Shown here piece after piece: positions 23,044 to 32,748 of a stretch of 64,000 nucleotides of DNA; the first letter of the stretch is position 1, and every line of letters starts with the position of its first letter. The notes below the pieces were generated by a model. The model searched no databases. It saw only the letters and a program-made list of their open reading frames with translations, and had not been told where the DNA came from. The stretch is from Ligilactobacillus aviarius subsp. aviarius DSM 20655 (GTDB lineage: Bacteria; Bacillota; Bacilli; Lactobacillales; Lactobacillaceae): positions 90,003-154,002 of the forward strand of contig NZ_AYZA01000022.1 in NCBI RefSeq assembly GCF_001436315.1, in the 5' to 3' direction. A program made the translations under genes and the position numbers.

Positions 23044-25710
23044 ATGAGAGAAATCGATATGTCAACCAAGTACGATCCAAAAGAGGTTGAACCGGGTCGT
23101 TACGAAAAATGGGTTAAAGATGGCGTTTTTAAGCCAAGTGGCGATAAAAAGGCTAAGCCGTATTCAATTGTTATTCCCCCGCCAAATGTTACCGGAAAGC
23201 TGCATTTAGGCCATGCATGGGATAACACGTTACAAGATATGCTGATTCGGCAAAAACGGATGCAAGGTTACGACACATTATGGGTTCCAGGAACTGACCA
23301 CGCGGGAATTGCAACTCAAGCAAAGGTTGAAGCTCAATTGCGTGAAGAAGGCGTTACCCGTTACGACCTTGGCCGTGAAAAATTTGTGGAAAAGGTTTGG
23401 GATTGGGTTCACGAATACAGTGACATTATCCACAAACAATGGGCAAAGATGGGAATCTCTGTTGATTATGACCGCGAACGGTTTACTTTAGACGATGGAT
23501 TATCAAAGGCTGTTCGGAAAGTCTTTGTTGATTTATACAATAAAGGCTTGATCTACCGGGGCGAATACATCATTAACTGGGATCCGCAAGCTCGGACTGC
23601 CCTATCAGATATTGAAGTTATCCACCAAGATGACGAAGGGGCATTTTACCACGTTAAATATCCATTTGTTGATGAAGACTACACCTTCAACGGCAAACAC
23701 TACATTGAAATTGCAACGACCCGGCCGGAAACAATGTTTGGGGACGTTGCGGTTGCGGTCAACCCAAGTGATGAACGGTACAAGGAATTAGTCGGCAAGG
23801 AAGTTGTATTGCCGCTCCAAGGTCGGCACATTCCAATTATTGCTGATCAATACGTTGATCCAGAATTTGGAACCGGAATGGTTAAGATCACTCCTGCCCA
23901 CGACCCGAACGACTTTAAAGTTGGTAACCGGCATAACTTGAAGCGCATCAACACAATGAATGAAGATGCAACGATGAATGAAAATGCTGGCAAGTATGAA
24001 GGCATGGATCGGTTTGAAGCCCGGAAGGCAATCGTTAAGGATCTTCAAGACGAAGGTTACATGTTGAAGATCGAACCAATCGTTCACAGTGTTGGTCACT
24101 CAGAACGGACCGGAGTTCAAGTTGAAGCCCGGTTGTCAACGCAATGGTTCGTTAAGATGAAGCCGTTAGCTGAAATGGCATTGAAGAACCAAAAAGATGG
24201 CGACAAGGTCAACTTTGTTCCAAAGCGGTTTGAACATACCTGGAACCAATGGATGGAAAACATCCACGACTGGGTTATCTCACGTCAATTATGGTGGGGT
24301 CACCGGATTCCAGCATGGTATAACAAGCAAACCGGCGAAACATATGTTGGCATGGAAGCTCCTGAAGATGCCGAAAACTGGGAACAAGATCCAGATGTTT
24401 TAGATACATGGTTCAGTAGTGCATTATGGCCATTTTCAACAATGGGCTGGCCAGATACGGATGCCGAAGACTTTAAGCGTTACTTCCCAACAAGTACTTT
24501 AGTTACAGGATACGATATCATCTTCTTCTGGGTATCACGGATGATTTTCCAAAGTCTTGAATTTACTGGCAAGACACCATTTAAGAACGTTGTTTTGCAC
24601 GGTTTGATTCGGGATGAACAAGGTCGGAAGATGAGTAAGTCACTTGGAAACGGAATCGATCCAATGGACGTTATCGATAAGTATGGAACGGACGCATTAC
24701 GGTGGTTCTTAACAACTGGTTCAACGCCAGGTCAAGATATTCGCTTCTCATACCAAAAAATGGATGGCGCATGGAACTTTATTAACAAGATTTGGAATGC
24801 CAGCCGGTTCGTAATCATGAACCTTGATGAAGATACCAAGGCTGAATTACCACCGAAGGAAGAATGGCAATTAGCTGATAAATGGATCATCAGCCGGTTG
24901 AACGACACAGTCAAAGATGTTATTCACTTCTTTGATACCTTTGAATTTGGTGAAGCTGGCCGGGCAATGTACAACTTTATCTGGAATGACTTCTGTGATT
25001 GGTACATTGAAATGGCTAAGGAAAACTTGAATGGTTCTGATGAAAAGTTAAAGAAGAACACCCAAGCAATTCTTTGCTATGTACTTGACCAAACATTACG
25101 GCTCCTTCACCCAGTAATTCCATTTGTAACCGAAAAGATCTGGTTAACGATGCCGCATGAAGGCAAATCAATCGTGGTTGCAAAGTATCCTGAAATTCAC
25201 GCTGAATTTGATGATCAAGATGCTGAACGGCAAATGGAAAACTTGATTGAATTGATCAAGTCTGTTCGGAACAGCCGGGCAGAAGTAAATGCTCCAATGT
25301 CATCGGCAATTGATATTTTAATTAAGACGAAGGACGACGAAACCAAGAAGATCTTCGAAGACAATGTTGATTACATTCAACGTTTCTGTCATCCAAAACA
25401 CTTAGAAATCAATGCGGATGTTGAAGCTCCTGCATTGGCAATGACATCGGTGATCACCGGGGCCGAAGTTTATTTACCGCTTGCTGATTTGATTGATTTG
25501 AACGAAGAAATCAAACGGCTTCAAGGCGAAGCAGCTAAACTTGAAAAGGAAGTTGCACGCGGTGAAAAGAAACTGGGCAATGAAAAGTTTGTTGCCAATG
25601 CACCAGAAGCAGTGGTTGGTAAGGAACGTGAAAAACTTGCGAACTACAAGGAAAAACTTGCATCAACCAATGATCGGATCAGCCAATTACAAGCTGAATT
25701 GGATAAATAA
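23044..25710 (+). CDS. valS: Valine--tRNA ligase
   Basis: An 888-residue class I synthetase. It has the HIGH-type motif in [14 protein letters not shown] near 48-60, the editing (CP1) domain with [15 protein letters not shown] near 225, the KMSKSLGN motif near 528, an anticodon-binding region, and the C-terminal coiled-coil arm (last 65 residues) characteristic of ValRS. It charges tRNA-Val and edits threonine. AAAGGA lies 8 bases in front of the ATG at 23044. A T-box leader precedes it and a terminator follows. Confidence 0.97.
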   Translation: MREIDMSTKYDPKEVEPGRYEKWVKDGVFKPSGDKKAKPYSIVIPPPNVTGKLHLGHAWDNTLQDMLIRQKRMQGYDTLWVPGTDHAGIATQAKVEAQLREEGVTRYDLGREKFVEKVWDWVHEYSDIIHKQWAKMGISVDYDRERFTLDDGLSKAVRKVFVDLYNKGLIYRGEYIINWDPQARTALSDIEVIHQDDEGAFYHVKYPFVDEDYTFNGKHYIEIATTRPETMFGDVAVAVNPSDERYKELVGKEVVLPLQGRHIPIIADQYVDPEFGTGMVKITPAHDPNDFKVGNRHNLKRINTMNEDATMNENAGKYEGMDRFEARKAIVKDLQDEGYMLKIEPIVHSVGHSERTGVQVEARLSTQWFVKMKPLAEMALKNQKDGDKVNFVPKRFEHTWNQWMENIHDWVISRQLWWGHRIPAWYNKQTGETYVGMEAPEDAENWEQDPDVLDTWFSSALWPFSTMGWPDTDAEDFKRYFPTSTLVTGYDIIFFWVSRMIFQSLEFTGKTPFKNVVLHGLIRDEQGRKMSKSLGNGIDPMDVIDKYGTDALRWFLTTGSTPGQDIRFSYQKMDGAWNFINKIWNASRFVIMNLDEDTKAELPPKEEWQLADKWIISRLNDTVKDVIHFFDTFEFGEAGRAMYNFIWNDFCDWYIEMAKENLNGSDEKLKKNTQAILCYVLDQTLRLLHPVIPFVTEKIWLTMPHEGKSIVVAKYPEIHAEFDDQDAERQMENLIELIKSVRNSRAEVNAPMSSAIDILIKTKDDETKKIFEDNVDYIQRFCHPKHLEINADVEAPALAMTSVITGAEVYLPLADLIDLNEEIKRLQGEAAKLEKEVARGEKKLGNEKFVANAPEAVVGKEREKLANYKEKLASTNDRISQLQAELDK

Positions 25711-25715
25711 TTTGA

Positions 25716-25747
25716 AAGAGAAGATTGAAGTTCAATCTTCTCTTTTT
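25716..25747 (+). terminator. Terminator of valS
   Basis: AGAGAAGATTGA pairs with TCAATCTTCTCT around a very short loop, followed by TTTTT. The folC promoter starts inside it. Confidence 0.9.
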
Positions 25748-25754
25748 ATATAAT
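25725..25754 (+). promoter_or_regulatory. Promoter of folC, inside the valS terminator
   Basis: TTGAAG (25725-25730) and TATAAT (25749-25754) with an 18-base spacer that is the 3' arm and T-run of the terminator. Confidence 0.65.
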
Positions 25755-25784
25755 GAAGGAAATGATACAAGAAGGGGATTCAGC

Positions 25785-27113
25785 GTGAAACAGTTAACTT
25801 ATCAGGATGCCTTGGCGTTTATTCACGGCCGGACGAAATTCAAAAAGATTCCGACGCTTGACCGAATGCGGGATTTTTGCAAGCGGTTAGGTGATCCGCA
25901 ACGAAACCTTAAGATGATTCATGTAACGGGAACCAATGGAAAGGGGTCAACGACGGCCTACATTCGGCAACTTTTAATTGAAAACGGATTTAAGGTTGGT
26001 TCGTTTACCTCACCATTCATTATTAAGTTCAATGACCGCATTTGCATTAACGGTGAAATGATTCCGGATGATGATTTAGTTCAAATGGTAAGTGAAATCC
26101 AGCCAATTGTTGCGCAAATGGATGATGATTGGGCCGACCGTGGCGGCGGGCCGACCGAATTTGAAATCGATACGGCAATTATGTTCAAGTATTTTACAGA
26201 GCAACAAGTTGATTATGCGGTGATTGAAGTTGGACTAGGTGGAACATATGATTCAACAAATGTTATCCAGCCATTGGTATCGGTTATTACTGGAGTAGCG
26301 AAGGATCATTTAAAGTATCTTGGTCCGACATTGCAAGACGTTGCCCGAAATAAAGCGGGAATAATTAAGCAGGATACGCCGGTGGTGGTTGCGGATCTGC
26401 CAGATGATCTTTTTGCAGTCATTACGGAAAAAGCACAGCGGATGAATGCTCCCGTATATAAGGTTAATGACCAAATCAAAACAACGTTGCTACCCAATAA
26501 CGTTTGGGGTGAAAACTTTAATTATGATTTTGGTGAAAATCATCTTAAAAATCTGCATCTCGAAATGATGGGGGATTACCAAGTTTCGAACGCGGCTTTG
26601 GCAATTACGGCAGTTGAGCTGCTGGCTGAAAGCGAACATTGGAATTTGCAAGATGCCTATGTTAAGCGGGCGCTTGCCCAAATGAGGTGGCCCGGAAGAT
26701 TTGAACGCGTAAATGAATCACCGCTGATTGTTTTAGACGGGGCACACAACATTCAGGCGATCAAAAAGATTGCAAAACTATTAAAGGACCGGTTCCATGA
26801 TCGGCAGATTCACATCATTACGTCGATTTTGGCTGATAAGCAACCGAAAGAGATGCTGACGGAACTGTTGAAACTGGCAAACGTTGAAATTACGGTGACC
26901 CGTTTCAATAGTCCACGCCCGGTCATCGATCCGCAAAAGGTCAAAGAAGAATTTCCGCAAGTGAGTGCTGCTGCCCAGTGGCAACAGGCGTTGGTTGATA
27001 CAGTCCAAACGATGGATGAAGATGATGTTTTGCTGTTTACCGGATCGCTTTACTTTATTTCAGAAGTGCGCCATTACTTTGTAAATGATGAGGAGAATGA
27101 AAATGAAAATTGA
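25785..27113 (+). CDS. folC: Folylpolyglutamate/dihydrofolate synthase
   Basis: A 442-residue Mur-ligase-family enzyme with the P-loop VTGTNGKGST at 47-56, SPFI near 66 and DGAHN near 325. It adds glutamate to dihydropteroate or to folates using ATP. The GTG at 25785 is chosen because GAAGGGG lies 7 bases upstream and the start VKQLTYQDAL fits the family; a longer frame from 25725 would begin inside the valS terminator. The gene overlaps the HAD phosphatase gene by 11 bases, so the two are translationally coupled. Confidence 0.93.
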   Translation: MKQLTYQDALAFIHGRTKFKKIPTLDRMRDFCKRLGDPQRNLKMIHVTGTNGKGSTTAYIRQLLIENGFKVGSFTSPFIIKFNDRICINGEMIPDDDLVQMVSEIQPIVAQMDDDWADRGGGPTEFEIDTAIMFKYFTEQQVDYAVIEVGLGGTYDSTNVIQPLVSVITGVAKDHLKYLGPTLQDVARNKAGIIKQDTPVVVADLPDDLFAVITEKAQRMNAPVYKVNDQIKTTLLPNNVWGENFNYDFGENHLKNLHLEMMGDYQVSNAALAITAVELLAESEHWNLQDAYVKRALAQMRWPGRFERVNESPLIVLDGAHNIQAIKKIAKLLKDRFHDRQIHIITSILADKQPKEMLTELLKLANVEITVTRFNSPRPVIDPQKVKEEFPQVSAAAQWQQALVDTVQTMDEDDVLLFTGSLYFISEVRHYFVNDEENENEN

Positions 27114-27756
27114 TGCAATGATCTTTGATATGGATGGGGTCGTATACGACTCTGAAAAGATGTATTTTGCTGCTGACCAAAAAGCAGCTCAAAAATTGGG
27201 ATTTGAATTTACATTTGATTACTATAAACAGTTTATCGGTGGCGGTTATGATCTAATGTATAACCAGATGGTTGCAGATTACGGCGATCCTGAATTGATC
27301 AAACGTTTTTTGGAATTAAGCCGGGATGAAATCCTTCCGGTCGTAAAAGAAGGAATGTTGAAATTTAAACCGGGTTTCTTAGATTTAGCTCGCTATTTAG
27401 AAGATCATCAAATTCCATATGGATTGGCTTCAAGCAATTATCGGGAAGATATTGACTTTTACCTTAAAGAAACGAATTTTGAAAACCGATTCGATTTTAT
27501 TGTTTCAGCGAATGATGTTCAAAAGGCCAAACCTTCACCGGCAATTTTCTTAAGAGCATGGGAAAAGGCGGGGCGGCCAGCCAAAGAAAAAACGATCATC
27601 ATTGAAGATTCAACCAATGGAATCAAGGCGGCTAACCGGGCTGAAATTCCAGTAATTATGGTGCCGGACTACATTCAACCGGAAGAGTTTGAACGGAAAC
27701 ACACGTTAACGATTCAACCGGACTTAAATGCAGTGATCGATTTTATTAAAGATTAA
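27103..27756 (+). CDS. HAD-family phosphatase (beta-phosphoglucomutase-like)
   Basis: A 217-residue HAD hydrolase with motif I DMDGVVYDSE near residue 8, a helical cap domain (about 17-85), motif II SS near 110, Lys of motif III in KAKPSP near 140, and motif IV EDSTNG near 165. It resembles the subgroup of small sugar phosphatases and beta-phosphoglucomutases, but the substrate is unknown. The ATG at 27103 is selected because AGGAG at 27091-27095 lies 7 bases upstream. The gene is coupled to folC. Confidence 0.88.
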   Translation: MKIDAMIFDMDGVVYDSEKMYFAADQKAAQKLGFEFTFDYYKQFIGGGYDLMYNQMVADYGDPELIKRFLELSRDEILPVVKEGMLKFKPGFLDLARYLEDHQIPYGLASSNYREDIDFYLKETNFENRFDFIVSANDVQKAKPSPAIFLRAWEKAGRPAKEKTIIIEDSTNGIKAANRAEIPVIMVPDYIQPEEFERKHTLTIQPDLNAVIDFIKD

Positions 27757-27761
27757 AAATA

Positions 27762-27797
27762 ACCTCCATTTGCGAATTTGTAAATGGAGGTGTTTTT
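27762..27797 (+). terminator. Terminator that contains the radC ribosome binding site
   Basis: ACCTCCATTT (27762-27771) pairs with AAATGGAGGT (27782-27791), followed by GTTTTTG. The GGAGG at 27786-27790 in the 3' arm is also the ribosome binding site for radC at 27800. Confidence 0.85.
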
Positions 27798-27799
27798 GA

Positions 27800-28471
27800 A
27801 TGACGTTAACCAATCAATTTCGAGCTGATTATTTAGAAAAGCAGATCAAACGTTATGGGGCAACCAAGTTAAGTGACCGGGAACTATTTGGACTTTTACT
27901 TTCGCAGTTTTGTGCGCCGCGAAAGGTTTCGCAACTGACGGATCAATTTTTTACAGAAAATTTTGATTTGACCCACATTAGTTACCTGACCGCAACCGAT
28001 TGGGAAAGATACTTTAATAATCAAACAAAAGCGATAAGGATGCAGGTGGTCTGCGAGTTTGTAAAGCGATGTCGGCAGCGACCCCCGCTTGTTTTAGGCC
28101 AAGTCGGTTCCAGTCAAATGATTGGGAACCATTTAATTGAAAAATTAAAATTTAACCGGCAAGAGGTCCTTTACGGCGTGCTGTTGGATACGAAAAATCA
28201 GATCATTCATGAGAAAGAAATTTTTAAGGGAACGCTTGATAGTGCCACGGTTCATCCCCGCGAAATTTTTCAGTTAGCAATTCAGTTTACGGCGGCGCGA
28301 ATCATTATTGCGCATAACCATCCCAGTGGAAAACCGGAGCCATCAAAAAACGACCAGTTGCTAACTGATCGTTTGGTAAAGTGTGGTGAGCTTTTAGGAA
28401 TTGAATTGCTCGACCACATTATTATTGGTAAAAATAATTACTTCAGTTTTCGGGAAGCTCAATTAATTTAA
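27800..28471 (+). CDS. radC: RadC family JAB1/MPN protein
   Basis: A 223-residue RadC-type protein. It has a degenerate helix-hairpin-helix N-terminal part (about 1-90) and the JAMM metalloprotease-like core with E in IHEKEIFKG and the AHNHPSG...SKND motif near 173-187. RadC is widespread but its activity is not established; the old link with recombination repair has been questioned. The length matches the family. The start codon lies 9 bases after a GGAGG that sits inside a hairpin. The last 4 bases overlap the convergent TauE gene. Confidence 0.92.
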   Translation: MTLTNQFRADYLEKQIKRYGATKLSDRELFGLLLSQFCAPRKVSQLTDQFFTENFDLTHISYLTATDWERYFNNQTKAIRMQVVCEFVKRCRQRPPLVLGQVGSSQMIGNHLIEKLKFNRQEVLYGVLLDTKNQIIHEKEIFKGTLDSATVHPREIFQLAIQFTAARIIIAHNHPSGKPEPSKNDQLLTDRLVKCGELLGIELLDHIIIGKNNYFSFREAQLI

Positions 28472-29196
28472 AAGATTCCCTTCGCCAAGTTATATGTCCC
28501 CGCGAGCAACATTACGATATAGGCAATTTTGCGAACGGTTTTCATTGAAATCCGTTGTAAAATTTTCGTTCCAACGAAAGTTCCAACTAAGCAACCAATG
28601 ATTCCGAAAAAGGCGAGGATGCCGATTTTTGAAGATAAGTGAATGCAGAGGATGTCTTCGGTCACCATCGCAATCGAAGTTAAAAAGAAAAATGTTTGGA
28701 TCGTTGCTTGATATGTAACCGGATCATCAATGACTGAATCATAGTAAGCAACCATTGGCGGACCTCCAACCGCAAACATCCCACCAGTAAATCCGCTGAT
28801 TGCACCAACTCCCAGTTCAGCCCAAACGTTTTTCTTTAATTTCACTTTCGGGGCAATTAAAATTAGATAAATCGCAAGGATCCAGAGAAAGATTCCTAAA
28901 AGAATTGCCATTGTCTTTGATGAAAAACCGACCATCAGGTGGATTCCGAGGTATGACGTGAAAAAGGAAATAATGGCAGGCGCAATGATCAACTGCCACT
29001 GAATCTTTTTAAAATATTTAATAATAATTGAGATTTGTAAAAACATACAGGTGATAATTGAAATAAAAGTTGCATACCGGTAGGCAACGATCATTGAAAC
29101 GATCGGTACGAAAAGCGACCCAAATCCGAAGCCACCAGTCGTTTGAATGATTGCCGCACAAAATCCGATAAGCGTGATGAAGATAATGCTGGTCAT
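28468..29196 (-). CDS. TauE/SafE family membrane transporter, second copy
   Basis: A 242-residue protein with about eight membrane segments. Both halves start with a Gly-rich helix (QTTGGFGFGSLFVPI near 18 and GAISGFTGGMFAVGGPPMVAYY near 131), typical of TauE/SafE. The sequence is only distantly similar to the member at 10891-11667. The substrate is not known. AAGGAG precedes the ATG. It shares its stop region with radC in a tail-to-tail overlap, leaving no space for an intergenic terminator. Confidence 0.85.
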   Translation of the reverse strand: MTSIIFITLIGFCAAIIQTTGGFGFGSLFVPIVSMIVAYRYATFISIITCMFLQISIIIKYFKKIQWQLIIAPAIISFFTSYLGIHLMVGFSSKTMAILLGIFLWILAIYLILIAPKVKLKKNVWAELGVGAISGFTGGMFAVGGPPMVAYYDSVIDDPVTYQATIQTFFFLTSIAMVTEDILCIHLSSKIGILAFFGIIGCLVGTFVGTKILQRISMKTVRKIAYIVMLLAGTYNLAKGIF

Positions 29197-29244
29197 TTGT
29201 TTTCTCCTTCAAAATAATACTTTTATTGTATCATTAACCATTTC

Positions 29245-29273
29245 TTGTTTATCAAAATTTGATATGATAGAAT
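29245..29273 (+). promoter_or_regulatory. Promoter of the cold-shock gene
   Basis: TTGTTT (29245-29250), 17-base spacer, TAGAAT (29268-29273). The spacer holds a palindrome ATCAAA-A-TTTGAT (29251-29263). Confidence 0.6.
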
Positions 29274-29301
29274 TTTGTTGCGTAAAGAAAGAAGGTCAAT
29301 C

Positions 29302-29523
29302 ATGTTAACGGGAACAGTTCATCAGTTTAATAAACAAAAGGGATACGGTTTTATTACCCCAGATGATCGAGGAAAAGACTTATTTGTTCATTTTTCAGCA
29401 ATCATTACTCCGGGGTTCAAGACGCTTGATGAAGGACAGCGGGTTCGGTTTGTTGAAATTGAAGGCAAACGGGGAATGCAAGCTGTCGAAGTTGAACCGT
29501 TGAACGGGGAACTGAACGATTGA
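29302..29523 (+). CDS. Cold-shock domain protein
   Basis: A 73-residue protein whose first 66 residues are a cold-shock domain: [17 protein letters not shown] (RNP1-like KGYGFI) and [10 protein letters not shown] (RNP2-like LFVHF). These small OB-fold proteins bind single-stranded RNA and DNA and melt secondary structure. The W of the usual VKWFN is replaced by H-Q, which is a divergence from classical CspA. The ATG at 29302 has GAAGG in front. It stands alone with its own promoter, upstream of mreB. Confidence 0.88.
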   Translation: MLTGTVHQFNKQKGYGFITPDDRGKDLFVHFSAIITPGFKTLDEGQRVRFVEIEGKRGMQAVEVEPLNGELND

Positions 29524-29550
29524 TTTTAGTGCTATTTAATTGATTTTAAC

Positions 29551-29561
29551 TGTGGTATAAT
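29551..29561 (+). promoter_or_regulatory. Extended -10 promoter of mreB
   Basis: TGTGG followed by TATAAT at 29556-29561. No strong -35 box is seen. Confidence 0.55.
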
Positions 29562-29603
29562 TTTACTAAATATTAAATTAAGCGGACGAAGGGATGAGAA
29601 AGA

Positions 29604-30605
29604 GTGTTCGGATTTGGTGCAAGAAATATCGGAATTGACCTTGGGACGGCGAACACAATTGTTTTTTCAGAAGGAAAAGGCATTGTATTACGGGAACCAT
29701 CAGTGGTTGCGAAGAACACAAAGACAGACGAGATCGTTTCAGTTGGCTCAGAAGCGCGGGCAATGATTGGGAGAACCCCCGCAAGTATTGTTGCGATTCG
29801 CCCAATGAAAGATGGCGTAATTGCCGACTATGATACAACGGTTTCGATGATGAAATACTACATTGATAAATCACTTGAACCTCATTCAAGACGGCCTGAT
29901 GTAATGGTTTGTGTACCGAGTGGAGTAACGGAAGTTGAAAAACGGGCCGTGATCGATGCGACGAAGGTCGCAGGGGCAAAGGATGCATATGTAATTGAAG
30001 AGCCATTTGCAGCTGCAATCGGTGCCGGGCTTCCTGTAATGGATCCAACCGGAAGTATGGTTGTTGATATCGGTGGTGGAACAACGGACGTTGCAACGAT
30101 TTCATTAGGTGGGATCGTATCAAGCCGCTCGATTCGCATGGCTGGGGACAAGCTTGATGAGGCAATCACAGCATATGTGCGGCAACATTATAATTTGTTG
30201 ATCGGTGAACGAACAGCCGAACAATTGAAGATCGACGTTGCTTCAGCTTCAGTTGAGGCTGCTAAAGAATTAGATAGTCAAAGTGTTCGGGGCCGTGACT
30301 TAATTAGCGGATTGCCGCAAACAGTTGAAATTAAGCCTGAAGATGTTGCGAAGGCAATTCAAGAAGTTGTTCAAGCAATTATTACAGCAATCAAGGAAAC
30401 ATTGGAAGAAACTTCTCCTGAAATTGCTGCCGATGTTATTGATCACGGAATTGTGTTAACTGGTGGCGGAGCACAACTAAGACATTTACCAGAAGTTATT
30501 TCAGAAGCAACGAAGGTTCCAGTATTTGTTGCCTCAGAACCACTCGATTGTGTTGCCATTGGTACAGGTGAATCATTAAAGAATATTGATGTAATGAAGA
30601 AATAA
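29604..30605 (+). CDS. mreB: Rod shape-determining protein MreB
   Basis: A 333-residue actin-fold ATPase with phosphate-1 [10 protein letters not shown] near 10, phosphate-2 [13 protein letters not shown] near 152-164, and the adenosine motif [10 protein letters not shown] near 288. MreB filaments move with the elongation machinery and give rod shape. Translation starts at GTG with AAGGGATGAG in front; family N-termini ([13 protein letters not shown]) support it. It is the first gene of mreBCD-minCD, but a hairpin with a T-run separates it from mreC. Confidence 0.96.
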   Translation: MFGFGARNIGIDLGTANTIVFSEGKGIVLREPSVVAKNTKTDEIVSVGSEARAMIGRTPASIVAIRPMKDGVIADYDTTVSMMKYYIDKSLEPHSRRPDVMVCVPSGVTEVEKRAVIDATKVAGAKDAYVIEEPFAAAIGAGLPVMDPTGSMVVDIGGGTTDVATISLGGIVSSRSIRMAGDKLDEAITAYVRQHYNLLIGERTAEQLKIDVASASVEAAKELDSQSVRGRDLISGLPQTVEIKPEDVAKAIQEVVQAIITAIKETLEETSPEIAADVIDHGIVLTGGGAQLRHLPEVISEATKVPVFVASEPLDCVAIGTGESLKNIDVMKK

Positions 30606-30620
30606 CATGGCAATTAAAAA

Positions 30621-30660
30621 TCGTATCATCGCGGGTTAAAATGATACGGTTTTTATTTTG
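30621..30660 (+). terminator. Terminator-like hairpin between mreB and mreC
   Basis: CGTATCAT (30622-30629) pairs with ATGATACG (30641-30648), then GTTTTTATTTT. No new promoter for mreC is obvious, so it probably acts as a partial terminator that lowers mreC expression relative to mreB. Confidence 0.75.
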
Positions 30661-30673
30661 AGGAGGATTTTAA

Positions 30674-31525
30674 ATGCAAAAACCATTTTTCAATAAGAAA
30701 CTTGTTATTACAATGGTATCGTTAATTATCGCGTTCTTATTGATTGCATTTTCAATTTTTGTTCGGAATGATCGTTCGACCCCTTCCTTCATTCAAAATA
30801 TTGGGAATAGTGCTGCTGGAGTCGTTGATAAAGTTGTAAATGCTCCAGTTGAGGGAATTTCACGGATGACGGGTTCCGTTTCAAATTTGACGGATACATA
30901 CCAAGAAAATGCGCAGTTGAAAAAGAAGTTGGATTCAATGAATGCCCTTCAAGTTGAAAATGAGACTTTAAAGCAAGAAAATAAGCAATTAAAGCAACAG
31001 TTATCATTGAATAAAAGCTTGACATCATATACCGATATTTCGGCCTATGTTATTTCGCGCTCACCTTCGACCTGGCAAAACCAAATCGTGATCAGCAAAG
31101 GATCAAACGCAGGAATTACCAAGGGCTCAGCCGTTGTTTCTGATAAAGGGTTGATTGGTCGCGTTATGGAAGTTAATAAGAATAACAGTAAAGTTGAACT
31201 GGTAACGACCCAGGATGATGCGGCTGACCGATTTGCAGTTCAATTGATTGATAATAATGGGCAGACTGTAAACGGCTTGATCACGGGTTATGATACGGAT
31301 ACAAACTTATTGGTCATGGGGCAAATTACTTCAAAGGAAAATGTAAAGAAGGGAACCCAAGTCATTACCTCTGGTTTAGGCGGAACGACGCCTAAAGGAT
31401 TATTTGTCGGGACGGTCGAAAAGGTCGTTAACCAACAAGCAGGACTTCCAACCAAGATTTACATTAAGCCGGCAGCTGACATGACGAACTTAAACGTTGT
31501 AACGGTTGCGAAACGGCAAGATTAG
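30674..31525 (+). CDS. mreC: Rod shape-determining protein MreC
   Basis: A 283-residue protein with one N-terminal membrane segment (about 9-29), a coiled coil (about 70-112, Leu/Glu/Lys/Gln rich) and the two beta domains of MreC (about 118-280, with VISRSPSTWQNQIVI and TSGLGGTTPKGLFVG). It dimerises outside the membrane and connects MreB/MreD with the elongation PBP and RodA. GAGGAGG precedes the ATG. mreD follows after 9 bases. Confidence 0.95.
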   Translation: MQKPFFNKKLVITMVSLIIAFLLIAFSIFVRNDRSTPSFIQNIGNSAAGVVDKVVNAPVEGISRMTGSVSNLTDTYQENAQLKKKLDSMNALQVENETLKQENKQLKQQLSLNKSLTSYTDISAYVISRSPSTWQNQIVISKGSNAGITKGSAVVSDKGLIGRVMEVNKNNSKVELVTTQDDAADRFAVQLIDNNGQTVNGLITGYDTDTNLLVMGQITSKENVKKGTQVITSGLGGTTPKGLFVGTVEKVVNQQAGLPTKIYIKPAADMTNLNVVTVAKRQD

Positions 31526-31534
31526 AGGTGTACT

Positions 31535-32047
31535 ATGCGAATTCCTAAAATGAGATACATCTTTCCACTCGGATTGATTCTTGCAATTTTTTTGGATGGA
31601 ACGTTGACGCACGTTTGGTCAGGGTGGATGATCACCCCAACGACGTTTGTTGAATGCCGGATGGTGTTCCTATGGATCTTTATGGCGGTTTGCTTTGGTG
31701 AAGTGGATCACATCATTCCGTGGGCGATTTTTGCAGGATTGATGTATGACATGTTTTATACCGGCATAATTGGAGTTTTCTTAGTTCTTTTTCCGTTAAT
31801 GATTTATATTACACGGTGGATCATGCAATACTTTGAACCTTCATTTATTGTATTGCTGTTAATTTATTTAATTGATATTACCGTTTTAACGGCCCTTTCA
31901 TATGGGATGAATTTGATCGTTGGGCAGACGTCAGTGTCGATTGTTGATTTTATCGGAAGAACTTTAGGACCGACTTTGGCTTTTAACTTAGCATTGTACG
32001 TGGTTTTATATTACCCACTTAAAAAACTTTTTCTCAAATATTCATAG
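31535..32047 (+). CDS. mreD: Rod shape-determining protein MreD
   Basis: A 170-residue membrane protein with about five to six membrane segments, matching MreD in length and position. It begins after AGAGGTGTACT, next to mreC, and is followed by minC. MreD is an integral part of the elongasome. The sequence itself is poorly conserved, so the call leans on the operon context. Confidence 0.9.
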   Translation: MRIPKMRYIFPLGLILAIFLDGTLTHVWSGWMITPTTFVECRMVFLWIFMAVCFGEVDHIIPWAIFAGLMYDMFYTGIIGVFLVLFPLMIYITRWIMQYFEPSFIVLLLIYLIDITVLTALSYGMNLIVGQTSVSIVDFIGRTLGPTLAFNLALYVVLYYPLKKLFLKYS

Positions 32048-32068
32048 TAATTAAAAGAGGTGAGCGAC

Positions 32069-32746
32069 TTGGCAAACGAAGCAATTTCACTTAAAGGACA
32101 TAAAGATGGATATGAAATCGTCCTTCGAAGCGCCGCAAAGTTCAGTGATGTTGAACACGAACTCAAACAATTGTTAGACCAGCTTTATAAGGATAATTCA
32201 AAGTTTGATGCTGATCAGGTTGATTTTAAGATTCAAACGGGTAACCGGTTGTTGTCAGCGGATGAAAAGAAGAAAATTGAAGATATTTTTGCAAACTATC
32301 CGCTATTTTCAATTCACCGCATTAAATCTGATGTTATCTTGAAAGATGATGCAGCGGCAATTATTGAAAAGAACATGATCCATGCGAATGCGGATATTAT
32401 CCGGAATGGGCAGGTTAAAACGATTGACGGGGATGTCCTCTTTATGGGGATGATCCATGAAGGCGGGATCCTTCGGGCAACCGGAAATGTTTATCTTTTA
32501 GGAAAGACTGAGGGAATCGTTTCAGCTGGTTTCCCAGATAATAACTCGGCGGTCATTGTTGGGGATGTTACCCATGCCCAACAGGTTCGAATTGCCGATT
32601 TAGTCACGATTTTTGACGATGAAGTCCAACCGGATGAATCAAAGCCAGTCGTTTTTGTAAATGATTTACATAAGCTTGCATATTTGAGAATGGATGAATT
32701 GAAGAAATTAAGGCCTAAAATTTATGCCAAGTTTGGAGGATTTTAA
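32069..32746 (+). CDS. minC: Septum site-determining protein MinC
   Basis: A 225-residue MinC with an N-terminal FtsZ-inhibiting domain (about 1-100) and the C-terminal beta-helix domain (about 105-220) carrying GDVLFMGMIHEGGILRATGNVYLLGK. It blocks FtsZ assembly near the poles when recruited by MinD. The TTG at 32069 is favoured: AGAGGTG lies 6 bases upstream, while a GTG at 32060 overlaps that ribosome binding site. The gene ends 2 bases before minD. Confidence 0.92.
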   Translation: MANEAISLKGHKDGYEIVLRSAAKFSDVEHELKQLLDQLYKDNSKFDADQVDFKIQTGNRLLSADEKKKIEDIFANYPLFSIHRIKSDVILKDDAAAIIEKNMIHANADIIRNGQVKTIDGDVLFMGMIHEGGILRATGNVYLLGKTEGIVSAGFPDNNSAVIVGDVTHAQQVRIADLVTIFDDEVQPDESKPVVFVNDLHKLAYLRMDELKKLRPKIYAKFGGF

Positions 32747-32748
32747 TT

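Noticed and set aside
29578..30165. 195-codon frame antisense to mreB
   Set aside because: Low-complexity Leu/His/Gln/Ser composition typical of antisense reading; mreB is certain.
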